Shown here in pieces: positions 12,101 to 17,412 of a DNA stretch of 35,723 nucleotides. This DNA comes from a virus. Position 1 is the first letter of the stretch. Every line of letters starts with the position of its first letter. The notes beneath the pieces were generated by a model that searched no databases, was not told where the DNA came from, and was given only the letters and a program-made list of their open reading frames with translations. Position numbers and translations under genes: made by a program. The stretch spans positions 1 to 35,723 of the IMG/VR virus record IMGVR_UViG_3300028027_000131; one strand, given 5' to 3'.

Positions 12101-12502
12101 CTTAGCTAGGTTAGCATATTGTTCTAAGTCTAACAAGTAACCAACTCCTTCTATAGTACCACCTACTAATTGACCTGTAACAGCCTGATTAACCGCACTA
12201 CCTAATGAAGCATACCAAGGTTGTTTTTTGTGTCTATATTGAGCAACCCCACCTGGAGAAATTATATCAGAATATTGCATTCCCTCATTAAAAGTAGATT
12301 TGTCAGATACAAAATCACCGACATCAGTAGCAACTCCTGTTCTACCTGCCCTCTGACGAAATACCTGTTCCTCAAATTTTCTCGAATTAAGGGCGGTCTC
12401 GGAAGATTGATTATTAAGTAAGTTCTCTTCTGGGGATAAATTACTTCCAATCCTATTATAAAACTCGTCTATATCTAAAAATGCTTTGCCTTTTTTTGCC
12501 AT
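167..12502 (-). CDS. Giant polyvalent virion protein: ART-like domain, zincin and crAss-type RNA polymerase
   Basis: This 4111-aa protein carries the signature of the crAss-like phage virion RNA polymerase: GSDFDVDKMY, with DFDVD at residues 3320-3324. These aspartates would bind the catalytic metal in the double-psi beta-barrel, as in phi14:2 gp66. Just upstream is the matching block YRIPT...S.LPLKVVGFLP. Before the polymerase, residues 1490-1660 look like an ADP-ribosyltransferase of the polyvalent-protein type (YHGG at 1491-1494, YGKGFYFT at 1515-1522, then a DPNQVHILGS block). H1915-E-A-F-H1919 is a zincin metalloprotease motif. The first 450 residues hold Gly/Ala-rich, membrane-like stretches (about 99-125, 183-210, 405-420). 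By family knowledge the protein is packaged in the capsid and injected to transcribe early genes. It starts 11 bases after the preceding cargo gene. ART and protease activities are inferred from motifs. Confidence 0.93.
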   Translation of the reverse strand: MAKKGKAFLDIDEFYNRIGSNLSPEENLLNNQSSETALNSRKFEEQVFRQRAGRTGVATDVGDFVSDKSTFNEGMQYSDIISPGGVAQYRHKKQPWYASLGSAVNQAVTGQLVGGTIEGVGYLLDLEQYANLAKGTEQEFGNWFSDLGKELRTWSEEATPIYTDPTKQGGWNPEDWTWWMSNLPSVASTMSLMIPSGAVVKGASLLAKGLNLSSKLGKASKWATKGLSQAVVSRHMESMMESSQLMPEMVQELTGKQIGSLEAEKIAKNYDVSLPVIGQDEQGNNLYEIDEDTANEIGAKAAADSYRANWAMLVQDLPEYLLLNTPFGKSTEKLTMGLAKKLGKDVAPVAFSKAKSIGTTMISEAGEEAYQYVVGERAREMALARAGLVEERNLSETVSDAINSGDFWTSATFGALGAGFMQTVGRKLMDVPNRIAGIESDRDARIRDVDSWGKSMQMYRGLKQAAEQTGSQLLNEKADQFGMTSLGIKAAQAGNLDYLIEAIEQVPNMTEEEQQFLGITPEDVEYAKKKNPNVVKDLKRIGQIYEKNARTYEPEFVGLITEEDFNKEFHQKQDEAMSNEYDSVLEDIPYFNDLSSYGQDITKNEQIILPAAESALNWLKSTEKRVKDSDRKALIKSRIKELETFIKNTTAKNNQLKSDRSSEEAKSDSKLDLNSPSLEQSKRLYKERLYNRLQLKNATEMANKMRTFKWQDSARKKAKKVQKERAKNIVDKVETPQEATELKEEARGTNVQNLIGDAIQNKATDQLADTEEGEVVFESEYTPEESTGFTSEEEIRDAWQKELDNLPSGSEMASPIVSQARKSVNTKYENILREFKQKEASTPVMITQDMKQQLADLGYSREDISAMKPEDANAIISQNKTKSGAISEPGVSVSDITKSARKPSNFAKKRYSNKPHLWSEESDGLTDHLDSFISKNQDNLTSEEQQLLNKFQPSSPETLDTWFDKVSESENANNLSESVKEYYSNQNAKAEAIKTNRDPKNNVNYKESAVDPVQQEEQVVDEATEPIGTSEDLINIASAPSRSNRKVFSFSGDYQKGGRNEGRNFIGVNAVPVVDKQGLNQGEYKPGTTLHFELDTKDPFSKKDVAEKGIQIVVYKNGDPSVKTPANRKVVGLIPAAKGQFAELMYLREVLSKDLDSKTQGNKRYITSKYTSQVSGYITAFSRSDQRNSPLTVLREEDKNRTEYSKFGGYVIGITEQTNSGVRWAAPRSGIDSIEGVDTKYPGQIIIGTYNPLIGDTLLLRAFVRKLSNYENESDTFRNNGQKIRQNVIDILRDVKANSNESTMVDINNRIKQYLIGNATLDRNNNQLILDNYYKVPLDDIQNDNLDVVNEWLGGLIFNIDKNKVNEVMAGEHDFGFGAVNGRYNELVNDFLTMNTVPGQYYDNTSILVDQSIVENEEFTSTQERIGSSVAELIREPKSQPDTSVDAKDGVDIIFRNSPGLSSIGTKEQYSQYIDTVFPNSKAVFPNKIYYHGGPKGIDSFDPLMLLSGEGANAYGKGFYFTMNRGSAVSSYQNLESRKDPEASAFVSSVGGDIDEGMTTYSVLLNIRNPFIWEESFLSQDIVREMTLDDYDKSLIGSKKIRREVKDGNYGNYDSVVHVAEGGGLHDEGDIHIVVPDPNQVHILGSKRDIEGFKEFVEQGKRQVKPSVKESISDSTATQDVIEQREETVNQPISNLNIETGRYIKYQGETYIVTKRNNNGTIQIYNPTLEGTNAKKSVAERNLETLNSSAVIIPYKNSSYIVTPKDTIISLTSNKIMKWAEDNGDRRNIVSIANNKRSQAVPQPTSKEAQVKPDKPKQFKRRNNPLSGAGKSSLMEEVRRNQNKPKTRLVDPNIPYVKWNKAEEIAWFKKNFPQVPITVLDNLKEIVAGGREAWGVFDKAAVYIAKNAATGTAYHEAFHAAFNLFLNDKQRAQVLGEKYTEEQLADEFAEYVASQQADITLGKQVNDFFKKLWLTIKSFFTNNITGKDEMFFRINTGFYKNAKIDYGSFGANIQRTKIADWPSSYTKDIVESINKHILLDIVPNLREADVNFADLSDVEVMSELSREYGPVGIYDIAYNNLLDIYENENTSDDVKNELAEVLTYFYDENGNPGSIIHESIRAFDTNNGIRISLNKVVDVPETGREEESVEGEEASQVENWQSSYTERSRKTNTPYEVKKFLRYIPSDKPANAIGLNRYVDYEDLYNTLLQDLADSTSLDMMKQYLKDAAYFNPEYNIILDKLNGDSQFGAKFFNAFHNTHQKYLMVLKRKDNYVVTEANKKGVVNNIITKWKNNVLVNSQVLTNKGKGEYTINTDKASEIKTRFDEILKARKLTSDHIVQISDITEELGFKIEPKVFQYALDNNYLRKVLNGDKSLAKIIDRFAEGKNPFEETAGIGVSEKESIRVLATLAKKATPSLFESSFRNISGKTVYSHLVPNYLSKLVSNLQDPNKVLDVVNSYLRDPLFQSNPILQTMGNLQTEPQQLSEAFQVHVVDGLVEGSERTDYPNMSEADYQVMSLNGYFNNGNKQYSFYRAPVLSDAPNMIMTRFKRYQKSEIVNYLLSLAEGEYRRIKALQEYQGDNYNNYSDKINSSTESGYHAMPMFNGFKGSPKANPEKAKQLIENYLNDKVDKYKESLIANKVILQDINGNVDYTNSRIDSRVSSKGLDSFLEEFYYNDYLMRASFGLLTIGDPAFYKGGKGTGNRMVDYIKRAKEIYSPKYIPDTSAYYIDPETGEDIKVGTTYNTVYLKDQKIPAPNLEAIKKALQQSKDSGYITEDQRKAIIASYNEVNVTDAQAYITLPMYRKTMIGLGRWNDQLQSAYKRLEQGLGTANDIALVMQPIKPFMYTQVYDENLKRMVPVQHKNSEFLLLPQLALSTNNDGSYKNPTLANLYNKMTDLNVGIANFESAVKTGLTKVTTIDKLSSKSLIQMNTADRGIQQEVPEHFRDSNNLFGSQIRKLIMSDLVEGVDYVVTKDGNQVISKKAEELRKIYEDIILQDLIEGYESASSELTNEDGTISWKKVYNILLDEARNRGKGEQYELAITYDEANDRLNLPLFHPLYANVSQQLLTSIFKSRVTKQKIAGGSFVQASSFGLSKELKLVFKDKTTAKDEDLRYYSKTVEYNDIIFDTSKLIEVSEIFTGKEDSTISDGRDFDNEILSEYGMSDSEYSFAKDNEDILVSILTVIGDSGDLIEEIVDKILKTAEVEYNPNSSELFPETVDFKNLIVKGIIKDTGLDYAEVLLPAWSKEFYKDFVDSDGNINFTEVEQKAPELLDMIGYRIPTEDKYSMLPLKVVGFLPLESGGAIMLPAEITTISGSDFDVDKMYVMMKSFKRKSESDYSGIVKELSERGYITSNSQVRTVYNKAANNEELDSREQELYDEIKYLPSTITENVTSTTYEVDKYDLEKPWSDQSKGARDNAKIDIMLGVLRNPATLPSILTPGGFDYLKDLAGLFRDKTATEGQELDVYDMMSNDVMAKRNMVGTQLKGIASIHNAHHALRQNANLSLKQPVRFDYKTEVSISQKKAVTQFEVVTKQDGSKTLKEIKVPNKLITKNFAEPQAAVMDNAKDPVASDIGYTTETSDLFSLILATGYDIATASSFVNQPVVQHIQNRIATEDISEDSVIKDVANSLNVDLNADTPNLNTQDMFDAVGSTDINTELQSNVLIAYNSYKASAKALGKLIQATQADTKPLGPTLADAEVMLNARADIRDERFLIDGVEEFVTENDTDTNLETYFNRYGIELPLETILNQMFPYRNEFFDSIKQEIRANHKFNRLSAKQLNTINDNIVTYTISGFDFFDISEAQDIIMDLPLRVFKTIDNNSDLQDNALLKRLRYEAADNDNPTDRLVFDNTGSFTDSQRNDVQNAWLDLLNSTNESLNKLGLDLIKYSYFTAGLSFGPNGFSHLVPTEAYLSVIRDSNGNTLSDYLYNRIGPGMYDYGDQTNFIEQFYRNMYRNAAFVPRVKDDFSNVSTRNTQGKRIIGFTVNPDTVKSDDFVIKEMDRKEPVKFIAHEQDGEYNLYKFVGKSEHGFEYELTDKLGIHNHVVEYNINMTVPETLFSQNKIKQYSMTKANKSSVSTTEQVQGKDITNMLLQNNITKEDINNIPDCI

Positions 12503-12513
12503 ACTTAAATAAC

Positions 12514-14646
12514 TTATTGTACCTGTTCTGCTTTACGTTTACGCTGATAACCCAGTCTCCTGGTAACGGAATCTGCATACCTAGTTAAAAACTCACCTTC
12601 GCTTACAGGGATGACCTGCTCTGGATTAATTGGGTTTATCGTTATAATACTTGTAACAAATTCATTGGTTTCAGGATTATAAGCTTTATATGCTGAATAA
12701 GGTATTCCATCAACAACAACCTGTGGTTTAAACGTCTCGGTATTCTCAAAAGTAAGATCTCGTAGACTGCCTAAAAAATCAGATACTTTTTTCTGAGTAT
12801 CAACAGCCTCCTTAGGTAGTATTTTAGAATTAGTAGCATCTATTTTGTAATTGTTGTCTTTAGGTTCATTGGTAGTAACCTTAAACATATTTTCACCTGG
12901 TATATATGATATATCTGATATACCAACATCTTCTGATAACACTTCTTTCAGATTAACATCATCTTGGCCACCATCATCTTCTATTTGAATTGCTGACATT
13001 TCCCCAACTGAAGATCTAACTCTTCTAAATAAATTGTCTGCTACCTCCTTATCATATATATTTACTTCACTAAAATGAGTAGCAGCTTGTTTCTTCTTAT
13101 GATTAGCGGCAGCTTGGATAGCTGTTTGGGCAATAGTAATATCATCCATATCTGGATTATTCTGTTTAAGGGTTTCCATAGCCTCTGTTATTACAGGATT
13201 CTTTTCTATATATTCCTGTAAGTTGTCCCCCTGCTCTTTGAGTCTATCCCTATTTTTATCTATACCGAATTGTAATTCAGTAGTGAGGTCAACTAGAACT
13301 GCACTTTCCCTACCTTGTCTAAATAAGTCTAATCCTTTATTATTAAACTGATATAAGCCTGTTTCAGGATCTAATGCAACATACTCATGATTTTCCCCCA
13401 GTACAGATAATAAACTAGATAATTCCTCTGGATTTTGTTCTCTATTCATAAAAGCTTGATGAACCACGTCTCTAATCTTACCAAACCTTTTATTCTTCTC
13501 GACAGGAGATAAGTTAGATAAATATTGGCCAGCGGCTCCAACAGCTTGACTAACTGCATTACTTATGTTATATGACCATTTATTTTTTAAATCCCCAAGA
13601 GAGTACTCTCCATCTTTTACTCTATTAATAGATTGTCTTGTACTGCTATTCATTGGAATAGAGGAAGTGCTTACAGATTTTTTCAAAGTACTTATTGAAG
13701 GAGTTATATCATATTTAGATAAAATATCGGTAATATTAGAAATAGTCTGTTTAGCTTTATCTATAGTATGAACTCTCTCAATATTCTCATCAGCTTGAGA
13801 TTGTATATTACCCAATTGTTGGCTTTCACTTATGTTCCCAGTATATCTTTGATATAAGGGCCTACCAGAAGCATCGGTATTTTTACCTACGTTTGCCAAA
13901 TACTCGGGATCTTGACGTTCTTCTATGGTTGATCCTTGAACTAGCTGATTGGCATAATTATCCGATATTCGTCTACGCTCGCTTTCCGGTAATTCTGGAC
14001 TTTGAGCAGATAAGCTTTCATACATCTGACTTGCTACGTCCTGTAATTCTACTGGTAAAACACCTTTATAGTTACTACGCTCTAACATCCAAGGGAATTG
14101 TGCATTTCTACGCCACTCCCCAGGAGTTTGTTTAGTGCCTAGTTTACCAAATCTTCTCTCTAATTGCTGCTCATATAAACGTTGATCTAATACTTGTGAT
14201 TGTAGTTCCTCTGGAGTAATCCACTCACCAGTTTCAGGATCTTGCAAAGGGGCAGCTGTAACGTCTTGAGTTAAAATAGCATTAGGTCCTAATTGAGCTA
14301 ATCTTTTGCGTTGTTCTTCAGCTAACCTACGACGTTCAGGTGCTAACTGAAAGAATGGATTTTGTCTAGTCTTACTAGTTAATCTAGCAATATCTTTAGC
14401 AGCAGCTCCATAATCACCTCCATACCTATCTACTACTTCTTGTACTTTAGACTGGAAATCTCCTAGTACTTTATTTTTAATAGGTATATCCGTAGGATGC
14501 GTGGGTACTTCAGCAAACATATCTTCCATAGCTACTTGTTGCTGCATAGCTAAATCATGCCTCGCTTGATCTTGTGCTAATTGTTGCTGTAACATGCCTA
14601 CATTACTAAATATAGGCTGTGGTATATATTGTATTGGTGTAGCCAT
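12514..14646 (-). CDS. Putative internal virion (cargo/ejection) protein, 710 aa
   Basis: This is a soluble, mostly helical 710-aa protein. The N-terminal 120 residues are rich in Gln, Ala and charged residues (QQQLAQDQARHDLAMQQQ), followed by an Arg/Glu-rich stretch, and predicted helical segments continue to the end. There is no signal peptide, membrane span or enzyme motif that I can see. It sits directly upstream of the giant polymerase gene (11-bp gap) and 2 bp after the 320-aa gene, in the position where crAss-like phages encode the helical cargo proteins that are packed in the capsid with the polymerase. That role is inferred from position and composition. The ATG at 14646 follows the previous stop almost directly, which supports this start. 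Confidence 0.6.
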   Translation of the reverse strand: MATPIQYIPQPIFSNVGMLQQQLAQDQARHDLAMQQQVAMEDMFAEVPTHPTDIPIKNKVLGDFQSKVQEVVDRYGGDYGAAAKDIARLTSKTRQNPFFQLAPERRRLAEEQRKRLAQLGPNAILTQDVTAAPLQDPETGEWITPEELQSQVLDQRLYEQQLERRFGKLGTKQTPGEWRRNAQFPWMLERSNYKGVLPVELQDVASQMYESLSAQSPELPESERRRISDNYANQLVQGSTIEERQDPEYLANVGKNTDASGRPLYQRYTGNISESQQLGNIQSQADENIERVHTIDKAKQTISNITDILSKYDITPSISTLKKSVSTSSIPMNSSTRQSINRVKDGEYSLGDLKNKWSYNISNAVSQAVGAAGQYLSNLSPVEKNKRFGKIRDVVHQAFMNREQNPEELSSLLSVLGENHEYVALDPETGLYQFNNKGLDLFRQGRESAVLVDLTTELQFGIDKNRDRLKEQGDNLQEYIEKNPVITEAMETLKQNNPDMDDITIAQTAIQAAANHKKKQAATHFSEVNIYDKEVADNLFRRVRSSVGEMSAIQIEDDGGQDDVNLKEVLSEDVGISDISYIPGENMFKVTTNEPKDNNYKIDATNSKILPKEAVDTQKKVSDFLGSLRDLTFENTETFKPQVVVDGIPYSAYKAYNPETNEFVTSIITINPINPEQVIPVSEGEFLTRYADSVTRRLGYQRKRKAEQVQ

Positions 14647-14648
14647 AA

Positions 14649-15611
14649 TTATCCGTTATATCTCCTTACAATTTGTTTAGGCTGAGTTATTTTCTGAAAC
14701 CAGTTCAAACTAGGATCTTGGTATTGACCTATTGAATAATCTTGACCTAAACTATTAATTAATGCATCTTGTTGTCTAATACCTGCTACGTTCATCATTG
14801 TTTGAGGTATAGCTTGTATAGCAGCACTAGTATAAGCATCTCGATTAGCTCTAGCTTGTTGTTGCGCCATAAAATTAGCTTGAGCTTCTTGGGCCTGTAG
14901 TCTAGCATTAGCTTCAGAAACTCTAGCTCTCTCAGCAGCATTCATACGTGCTTCTTGTGAGTACAAACCAGATAATGCTTCAGCAGTACCTCTGTTCATA
15001 GCGGCTTCTTGTGCAGCTGCTGTAGATAAATACTCACCCCTTGTCCTTGAGCCTCTAGCTGCATTACTTCTAGCTATTCTACCAGCTGTACTTGATTGCC
15101 TCTGTACACCAGAGCGTTCCCTAGCTAAAGATATTTCTTCTGGTGATAATCTATTTAAACTCATCTCTGGTATATCTCTCATGGCTCTATTTGCCATAAA
15201 CATATTAGCACCAGCAGTAATTGCTCCCGATGCTATACTTGGTATAATAGACGTACTGTAGTTAGATAACCCAGATGTAGGCAACATTCCTGCACTTGTA
15301 GAAGTCATATCAACCTGAGGGCTTTGAAAATAATTTACATCTGTCATCCAAGGTTCAATAGGAATCATTCCTTCGTCATAATCGGCATTTAAATAATCAG
15401 TTAAACCTCCATTAGCGTATTGTTGTTGTGATTTCTGATTACTATCATTCATTCCATTAGCCTGTCTATATTGCTCTTGTTCTTGCGCTAGAGTAGCTAA
15501 TTCCTTATCTAACTGTTCTTTTTCAATAGGATCCCAATTAGCACGTTTATATTTATTTATAATACCTTTTGCACGAGAGGCAAATGTAGGCTTATTTTTC
15601 TTACTAGCCAT
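14649..15611 (-). CDS. Putative internal virion protein, Ala/Gln/Arg-rich coiled coil
   Basis: The protein has 320 residues. The first 60 are basic, then acidic and helical, followed by a YANGG element at 65-69 and a Pro/Ser-rich linker with an IEPW motif. A Gly/Ala segment (about 125-145) might insert in a membrane. Residues 150-270 form a long Ala/Arg/Glu/Gln helix with MAQQQARANRD-like repeats. It resembles the small helical proteins that tailed phages store in the capsid and eject, and its neighbours (419-aa, 710-aa and polymerase genes) fit that. No catalytic residues are visible. The YxxGG element recurs in the 419-aa neighbour, which suggests a shared sorting or binding signal. Confidence 0.55.
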   Translation of the reverse strand: MASKKNKPTFASRAKGIINKYKRANWDPIEKEQLDKELATLAQEQEQYRQANGMNDSNQKSQQQYANGGLTDYLNADYDEGMIPIEPWMTDVNYFQSPQVDMTSTSAGMLPTSGLSNYSTSIIPSIASGAITAGANMFMANRAMRDIPEMSLNRLSPEEISLARERSGVQRQSSTAGRIARSNAARGSRTRGEYLSTAAAQEAAMNRGTAEALSGLYSQEARMNAAERARVSEANARLQAQEAQANFMAQQQARANRDAYTSAAIQAIPQTMMNVAGIRQQDALINSLGQDYSIGQYQDPSLNWFQKITQPKQIVRRYNG

Positions 15612-15632
15612 ATTAATATATCTTAAATATTA

Positions 15633-16892
15633 TTAAAATCTGTCTGAAAATATATAATCACCATATCGCACCTCCCCTGATTCTACACTACCTTTATTTC
15701 CAATAGGTATGCCTCCATAAGGAGAGGTTTCATGTGTGGAACCACCAGAGTTATATGCAGTTATATCTGGGTTGTATCTAGTTTGTTCTAAATAACCACC
15801 ATCTGCTTTAGTATAATACTCATGTCCTGCTCTATTACCCATTCCAAGATTTAACCCTGGTATATCAGCAAATCCAGCCACTTCTCTTTGAAGGTTCATT
15901 TGATTTAAATACGAATTTTTATCAGGATATACAGATTCATACTGTTCATTGTATATATCAAGAGTTTCCCTATCAGATAAAGGGGCATTGTTAAAATCAA
16001 TATCCCTGTAATTACCCATTCCCGGAGACCTCTCTACTTGTTGATATAAAGGCTCACCTCTCCTAGTCATTTGGTATACACTATTATTACCAGCCAAATA
16101 CTGTGTATTAGGCCCCTTAGTATATAACCTATTAAAAGCTTCCTGTAAATCTTCATTTGTGGTAGCATTTGATTGCCTCCTAACAGCATCTATTTGCTCA
16201 GGGGACATCTTTGCAAAATGTTGCCTATAGACAGGTCTGGTATCAAATTTAGTAGGCGCTTCTACTGTTTCTGTTGGTAACTGACCTATACCTAAACCCT
16301 GTATTGTACCACCATTAGGATATGAATTAAGCATTCCCCCTGTTTTAAAGGTAGGAGCATAGTTATAACCTTGGTTTCTATTATAGGAATTCAATCTATT
16401 TTGCGTCAAGGATTGTTTATTCATAGCAGCTTGTTGTTGCTGCATCATTTGCCGCTGTTGTTGTAACTGTTGCTTTTGAGCGATACCAGAACCAACTCCT
16501 TTTTGTACTCCCCCTAACATAGCACCCCCCATGGGACCTGCAATAGCTGTAGCACCTGCCATTCCAATGGCTGGCATAACATAATTTGAAGTAATATTAC
16601 TAACACCAGCACCTAGTTTAGTTTCATAAGCATCCTCACCTATTACATTACCAGCACCTACTAACCCCAAAGCATTATCCGCTGAATAAGTTAAATAATC
16701 ACCAGCAACATCAGCAACGCCGCCAGTAAACCCTTTTACTCCACTACGAATATCTTTACCGACTACATCACCTGCAAAATCAGCTACTTTTTTAAGCCCA
16801 GTAAATTCACCAACATCCTTTACAGCCCCTTTTAACCAGCTACCTAGGCCATACTGAGGAAGTGAACTTATATATTGTTTTCTATTACGCAT
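15633..16892 (-). CDS. Putative internal virion protein with GG elements and C-terminal THExxPxGGI/DYxFSDR motif
   Basis: The N-terminal 130 residues of this 419-aa protein are Gly/Ala/Val-rich and amphipathic to hydrophobic (clear apolar stretch about 105-130). A Gln/Met tract follows (about 139-158), then a disordered Asn/Gly/Pro-rich region with repeated GG elements (FKTGGML at 182-188, ADGGYLEQ nearer the C-terminus). The last 37 residues carry THETSPYGGIP, then SGEVRYGDYIFSDRF. I recall a similar THExxPxGGI...DYVFSDR module from internal proteins of Bacteroidota and marine phages, but cannot verify it here. Its place among cargo genes suggests a packaged, possibly membrane-active ejection protein. 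A hairpin lies just upstream at 16907-16930, between it and the preceding gene. Confidence 0.55.
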   Translation of the reverse strand: MRNRKQYISSLPQYGLGSWLKGAVKDVGEFTGLKKVADFAGDVVGKDIRSGVKGFTGGVADVAGDYLTYSADNALGLVGAGNVIGEDAYETKLGAGVSNITSNYVMPAIGMAGATAIAGPMGGAMLGGVQKGVGSGIAQKQQLQQQRQMMQQQQAAMNKQSLTQNRLNSYNRNQGYNYAPTFKTGGMLNSYPNGGTIQGLGIGQLPTETVEAPTKFDTRPVYRQHFAKMSPEQIDAVRRQSNATTNEDLQEAFNRLYTKGPNTQYLAGNNSVYQMTRRGEPLYQQVERSPGMGNYRDIDFNNAPLSDRETLDIYNEQYESVYPDKNSYLNQMNLQREVAGFADIPGLNLGMGNRAGHEYYTKADGGYLEQTRYNPDITAYNSGGSTHETSPYGGIPIGNKGSVESGEVRYGDYIFSDRF

Positions 16893-16906
16893 ATTATTTA
16901 ATAATT

Positions 16907-16930
16907 AAAGCCCCTAAATATAGAGGCTTT
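16907..16930 (-). terminator. Hairpin between structural genes, possible weak terminator
   Basis: AAAGCCCC (16907-16914) pairs with GAGGCTTT (16923-16930): eight pairs including one G-U, with an 8-base AT loop. On the minus strand it lies about 70 bases after the stop of the 80-aa gene and 15 bases before the 419-aa gene. The U-tract after it is poor (CTTTAATTATT), so termination is probably partial. The rest of the 16893-16998 gap is AT-rich DNA with a short TTGA...TCAA inverted repeat and no gene. Confidence 0.5.
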
Positions 16931-16998
16931 ATATGATTATTACAAAATAAATTTAATTCTCTATTGACTTTAAATCAATTTATAATATTAAAGTAATA

Positions 16999-17241
16999 TT
17001 AAATCTTAGCTTCTCTATAATAACTTATTACATCATGTAATTTAAAATTAAGATTATCTATATTATCAAACTCAAATGTTACCAGTAAATAACTGTCTAC
17101 AAACCTATTACCATCTTGAGTTTGAGGTACTTGAGTCCTAAAAGCTCTAGCTAAATAACTAACAGTTTTATTAGGATCATTTAATTTAGTAACCTTAGTA
17201 ATAGGATCTATATAACTATTTTGGTAAATTATCCTATCCAC
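16999..17241 (-). CDS. Small virion-associated protein; start uncertain (GTG), open frame extends upstream
   Basis: An 80-aa product results if translation starts at the GTG at 17241. The same frame is open for another 57 codons upstream, to a TAA at 17415-17413, and the extra peptide looks protein-like (GDKSYITLLINP, SFDNLDFRTETD). It contains no ATG, GTG or TTG. This stretch overlaps the end of the 412-aa structural gene by 34 bases in the -1 frame. The true product may therefore be longer, made by a rare start codon or by -1 frameshifting from the upstream gene, or a sequence error may hide a start. The C-terminus (LVTFEFDNIDNLNFKLHDVI) is mixed alpha/beta. The location after head/neck genes suggests a structural or neck role. 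No family is recognised with certainty. Confidence 0.6.
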   Translation of the reverse strand: MDRIIYQNSYIDPITKVTKLNDPNKTVSYLARAFRTQVPQTQDGNRFVDSYLLVTFEFDNIDNLNFKLHDVISYYREAKI

Positions 17242-17412
17242 AGTTTCTTTGGTAGTTGAGTCAGTTTCTGTTCTAAAATCTAAGTTATCAAAACTATTAA
17301 TTATATTACTATTAGGATTAATTAGTAATGTAATATATGATTTATCTCCTAATTTAGAATTAGGATTGTTATTTTCACTTAGAATATTATTAGTGATAGA
17401 CCTAATACAGTT
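17242..17412 (-). other. Open -1 frame without start codon joining two structural genes
   Basis: In the frame of the 80-aa gene there are 57 uninterrupted codons from 17412 to the GTG at 17241, with no ATG, GTG or TTG. It enters the 3' end of the 412-aa gene (stop at 17381-17379) in the -1 frame. The peptide reads like normal phage protein. I saw no convincing X-XXY-YYZ slippery heptamer in the 34-base overlap. Confidence 0.5.
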
